From Scleromatobacter humisilvae (GTDB lineage: Bacteria > Pseudomonadota > Gammaproteobacteria > Burkholderiales > Burkholderiaceae_C): DNA of 64,000 nt. The stretch is from positions 558,001 to 622,000 of the forward strand of contig NZ_JAJLJH010000001.1 in NCBI RefSeq assembly GCF_023231945.1, given 5' to 3'. The notes beneath the pieces were generated by a model, which did no database searches, had not been told where the DNA came from, and worked only from the letters and a program-made list of their open reading frames with translations. Shown in pieces: positions 62,266 through 64,000 of this stretch. Position 1 is the first letter of the stretch, and the number at the start of each line of letters is the position of its first letter. The translations under genes were made by a program, and so were the position numbers.

Positions 62266-63150
62266 TCAGGTCGCCGCACGCACCGCGGGCCTTCGGAACA
62301 CCAGCACGTTGCCGGCCATCACCAGCACCAGGCCGGCGAGCGCCGGCGCCGTCCAGCGGTAATCCTCCACCACCGACGAGATCGCCAGCGCCACCAGCGG
62401 GAACAGCACCGTGCAGTAGGCCGCGCGCTCGGGGCCGAGGCGGCCGACCAGCAGCAGGTAGGCCGTGAAGCCGATGACCGAGCCGGGGATGGCCAGATAC
62501 AACCACGCGCCGACGTAGGTGGTCGACCAGTCGAAAGCCGGCGCGATGCCGAAGGACGCGCAGCCGGCCACCAGCACCAGGGTGCCGACCGTCATGCCCC
62601 AGGCGTTGGTGAGCGCGGGCGTCTCGCCCAGCGCCTGCATGCGCGCGGACAGCAGGTTGCCGCACGAGAAGCACAGCGTGCCGCCGAGCGCGAACGCGAG
62701 GCCGCGCACGGTGCCGGCCGACGCGCCGTGGCGCGCGAGTTCGGGCCAGAACATCAGGAGCAGGCCGGCCAGGCCCACCGCGCCGCCGCCGATGATCGTC
62801 GACGTCAATGGCCGCTTGAACACGACGCGCGCGCCGAGCGCGTTCCAGAGCGTGGCCGTCGAGAACACCACCGCGACAAGCCCGCTGGCGATGGTTCGGC
62901 TGGCGTTCAGGAAGCAGATGAAGTTGACGCAGAACAGGCACAGCCCCTGCGCCGCGACCAGCCAGCGCACCTCGCGCCGCGGCAGCCGCAGCCTGCCGCG
63001 CGCGGCCAGCCACGCGAACAGCACGACGGCCGCGAGCGCGAAGCGCCAGGCGATCGACCACGGGATGGGCACGCTGCCCAGCTGCAGCTTGAGGGCGATC
63101 CAGGTGGTGCCCCAGATGAGGACGGTGAGGGCGTAGAGGACGAGCGTCAT
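62266..63150 (-). CDS. DMT-family (EamA) transporter
   Basis: The 294-residue product has about ten hydrophobic helices in two EamA halves. It starts LYALTVLIWGTTWIALKLQL with the WGxxW-type motif, and the second half begins near VRGLAFALGGTLCFSCGNLL. It ends in a helix followed by RRPAVRAAT. It would export a small metabolite; the substrate cannot be read from the sequence. It is divergent from the AraC-type gene at 63258, 107 bp apart, which suggests control by that regulator. Confidence 0.9.
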   Translation of the reverse strand: MTLVLYALTVLIWGTTWIALKLQLGSVPIPWSIAWRFALAAVVLFAWLAARGRLRLPRREVRWLVAAQGLCLFCVNFICFLNASRTIASGLVAVVFSTATLWNALGARVVFKRPLTSTIIGGGAVGLAGLLLMFWPELARHGASAGTVRGLAFALGGTLCFSCGNLLSARMQALGETPALTNAWGMTVGTLVLVAGCASFGIAPAFDWSTTYVGAWLYLAIPGSVIGFTAYLLLVGRLGPERAAYCTVLFPLVALAISSVVEDYRWTAPALAGLVLVMAGNVLVFRRPAVRAAT

Positions 63151-63257
63151 GCCGCCGAGTCTGCCCCGCCGCGTGCGGGCGGAATTGCACGTTCCTGCGT
63201 TTGCGTGCGTGTCGCGCGCGCACGCGGGATGCGCTCGCGCTAGAGTCGCTGCACGAC

Positions 63258-64000
63258 ATGTCCACCGCCGCGCCGTCCCCGCCCGCCGACGTCTTCGACG
63301 TCCTCTCGCGCTCGCGCGCCCGCCTGCACCGGCGCGCGACGCTGGGCGACGGGCTGGCCGTGGCGCAGTGGTCGAACAGCTTCGACGCCACGCGCTACCT
63401 GCCGCGCCATCACACGCTGTCGCTGTACCTGCGCGGCGGCCACGGCACCTATCGCGAGGACGCCCCGACGGAACGCGGCGCGCCGGGCAAGCTGTGCCTG
63501 ATGCCGGCCGGACACGAGGTCAACTGGGTCGTCGGCAGCGAGCAGACCTTCGTGCACCTGTACTTCGAGGCGGAGCGCCTCGCGCCGCTGGCACTGCGCC
63601 TGCTCGATCGCGAGCCGCGCGAGCTGCGCCTGCCCGAGCTCAACTTCTGCGACGACCCCGAGCTGGTCGCGAGCCTCGCGCGCCTGGTGTCGCTCGACTG
63701 GACCGACGCCGGCGAACGCCTCGCCGCCAACGCGCTGGGCCACGCGGCCCTCGCGCACGTGCTCGCGCGCCACGCGGGACGCGCGCCGCGCGGGGACATC
63801 CGCGGCGGCCTCGCGCCGGCGCTGCGGCGGCGTCTCGTCGACTGGCTGGATGCGCGCCTCGCGCAGGCGGTGACCGTCGGCGAGATGGCCGCGTTCTGCG
63901 CGCTGTCGGAGACGCACTTCGCGCACGCGTTCCGCGCCTCGATGGGCGTCGCGCCGCACGAATGGATCGTCGCGCGCCGCATCGAACGCGCCGCGGCGCT
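63258..64000 (+). CDS. AraC-family transcriptional regulator, 3' end cut by window edge
   Basis: The frame runs from ATG 63258 to the last base, giving 247 codons. An N-terminal cupin-like sensor part (RYLPRHHTLSLYLRGGHGTY, LCLMPAGHEVNWVVGSEQTF) is followed by the helix-turn-helix region. One HTH is AVTVGEMAAFCALSETHFAH and the second starts at FRASMGVAPHEWIVARRIER, cut by the edge. It is divergent from the EamA transporter gene, its likely target. Confidence 0.88.
   Translation, partial: MSTAAPSPPADVFDVLSRSRARLHRRATLGDGLAVAQWSNSFDATRYLPRHHTLSLYLRGGHGTYREDAPTERGAPGKLCLMPAGHEVNWVVGSEQTFVHLYFEAERLAPLALRLLDREPRELRLPELNFCDDPELVASLARLVSLDWTDAGERLAANALGHAALAHVLARHAGRAPRGDIRGGLAPALRRRLVDWLDARLAQAVTVGEMAAFCALSETHFAHAFRASMGVAPHEWIVARRIERAAA

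Overview
The window is GC-rich throughout, uses G/C at third codon positions, and carries a beta-proteobacterial gene set: a single polar-type flagellar system with FlhF, an FlhG-like protein and FliA, a PilU motor ATPase, biotin genes in the order bioA-bioD-bioF, and many lipoproteins of the 'ACGGGG' kind. I infer a motile member of the Burkholderiales, of the Rubrivivax/Leptothrix/Roseateles type. That placement is from memory of such genomes, not from a search. There are no rRNA or tRNA genes, CRISPR arrays, phages or complete insertion sequences.

Positions 1 to 11.6 kb hold the rod-hook operon, read leftward as flgB-C-D-E-F-G-I-J-K-L; flgL runs off the edge. The early genes flgA, flgM and flgN are read rightward from the other side. 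flgH, normally between flgG and flgI, is absent: flgG and flgI overlap by a base. Two arrays of a 23-nt repeat, each with two direct copies facing two inverted copies, sit between flgF and flgG and just beyond flgN. The second array is bracketed by a diverged duplicate of the flgN 3' end and its terminator.

Positions 12 to 30 kb are accessory and signalling genes. They include a membrane diguanylate cyclase, pilU, a MarR-controlled operon (isochorismatase-fold hydrolase, small membrane protein, MFS exporter), a Tat-exported purple-acid-phosphatase-like enzyme, several lipoproteins and small membrane proteins, a hybrid sensor kinase with two receivers, and a tandem pair of related exported SxxK-type hydrolases.

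Positions 30 to 36.7 kb carry the second flagellar operon, flhB-flhA-flhF-flhG-fliA, read leftward. It supplies the export gate, the polar-placement GTPase with its partner, and the late-flagellar sigma factor. FliA acts on the sigma-28-like promoters seen upstream of flgM and flgA, and FlgM is its anti-sigma factor, so the two flagellar blocks form one regulatory circuit.

Positions 36.9 to 64 kb begin with the overlapping biotin operon bioADF (no bioB), followed by a lipoprotein with a 17-residue Gln/Ala repeat tract. Next come an M16 peptidase, a class II aldolase-type protein, two tiny exported cation-rich peptides, peptidase Dcp, a DUF1800/DUF1501 pair, a decayed flavin-reductase-like gene and a thioesterase. 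The block ends with an ArsR/SRPBCC/cytochrome b561 operon with a visible operator, a YlqF-type ribosome GTPase, an M14 peptidase operon, a Pat-like acyl-CoA ligase/acetyltransferase, an EamA transporter and the start of an AraC regulator cut by the right edge.

The observations most worth following are the missing flgH, the FlhG-like protein that keeps its DQAxxLR helix but has no P-loop, the paired-inverted repeat arrays, an AT-rich synonymous patch inside flhA, and the unannotated His-rich peptide.
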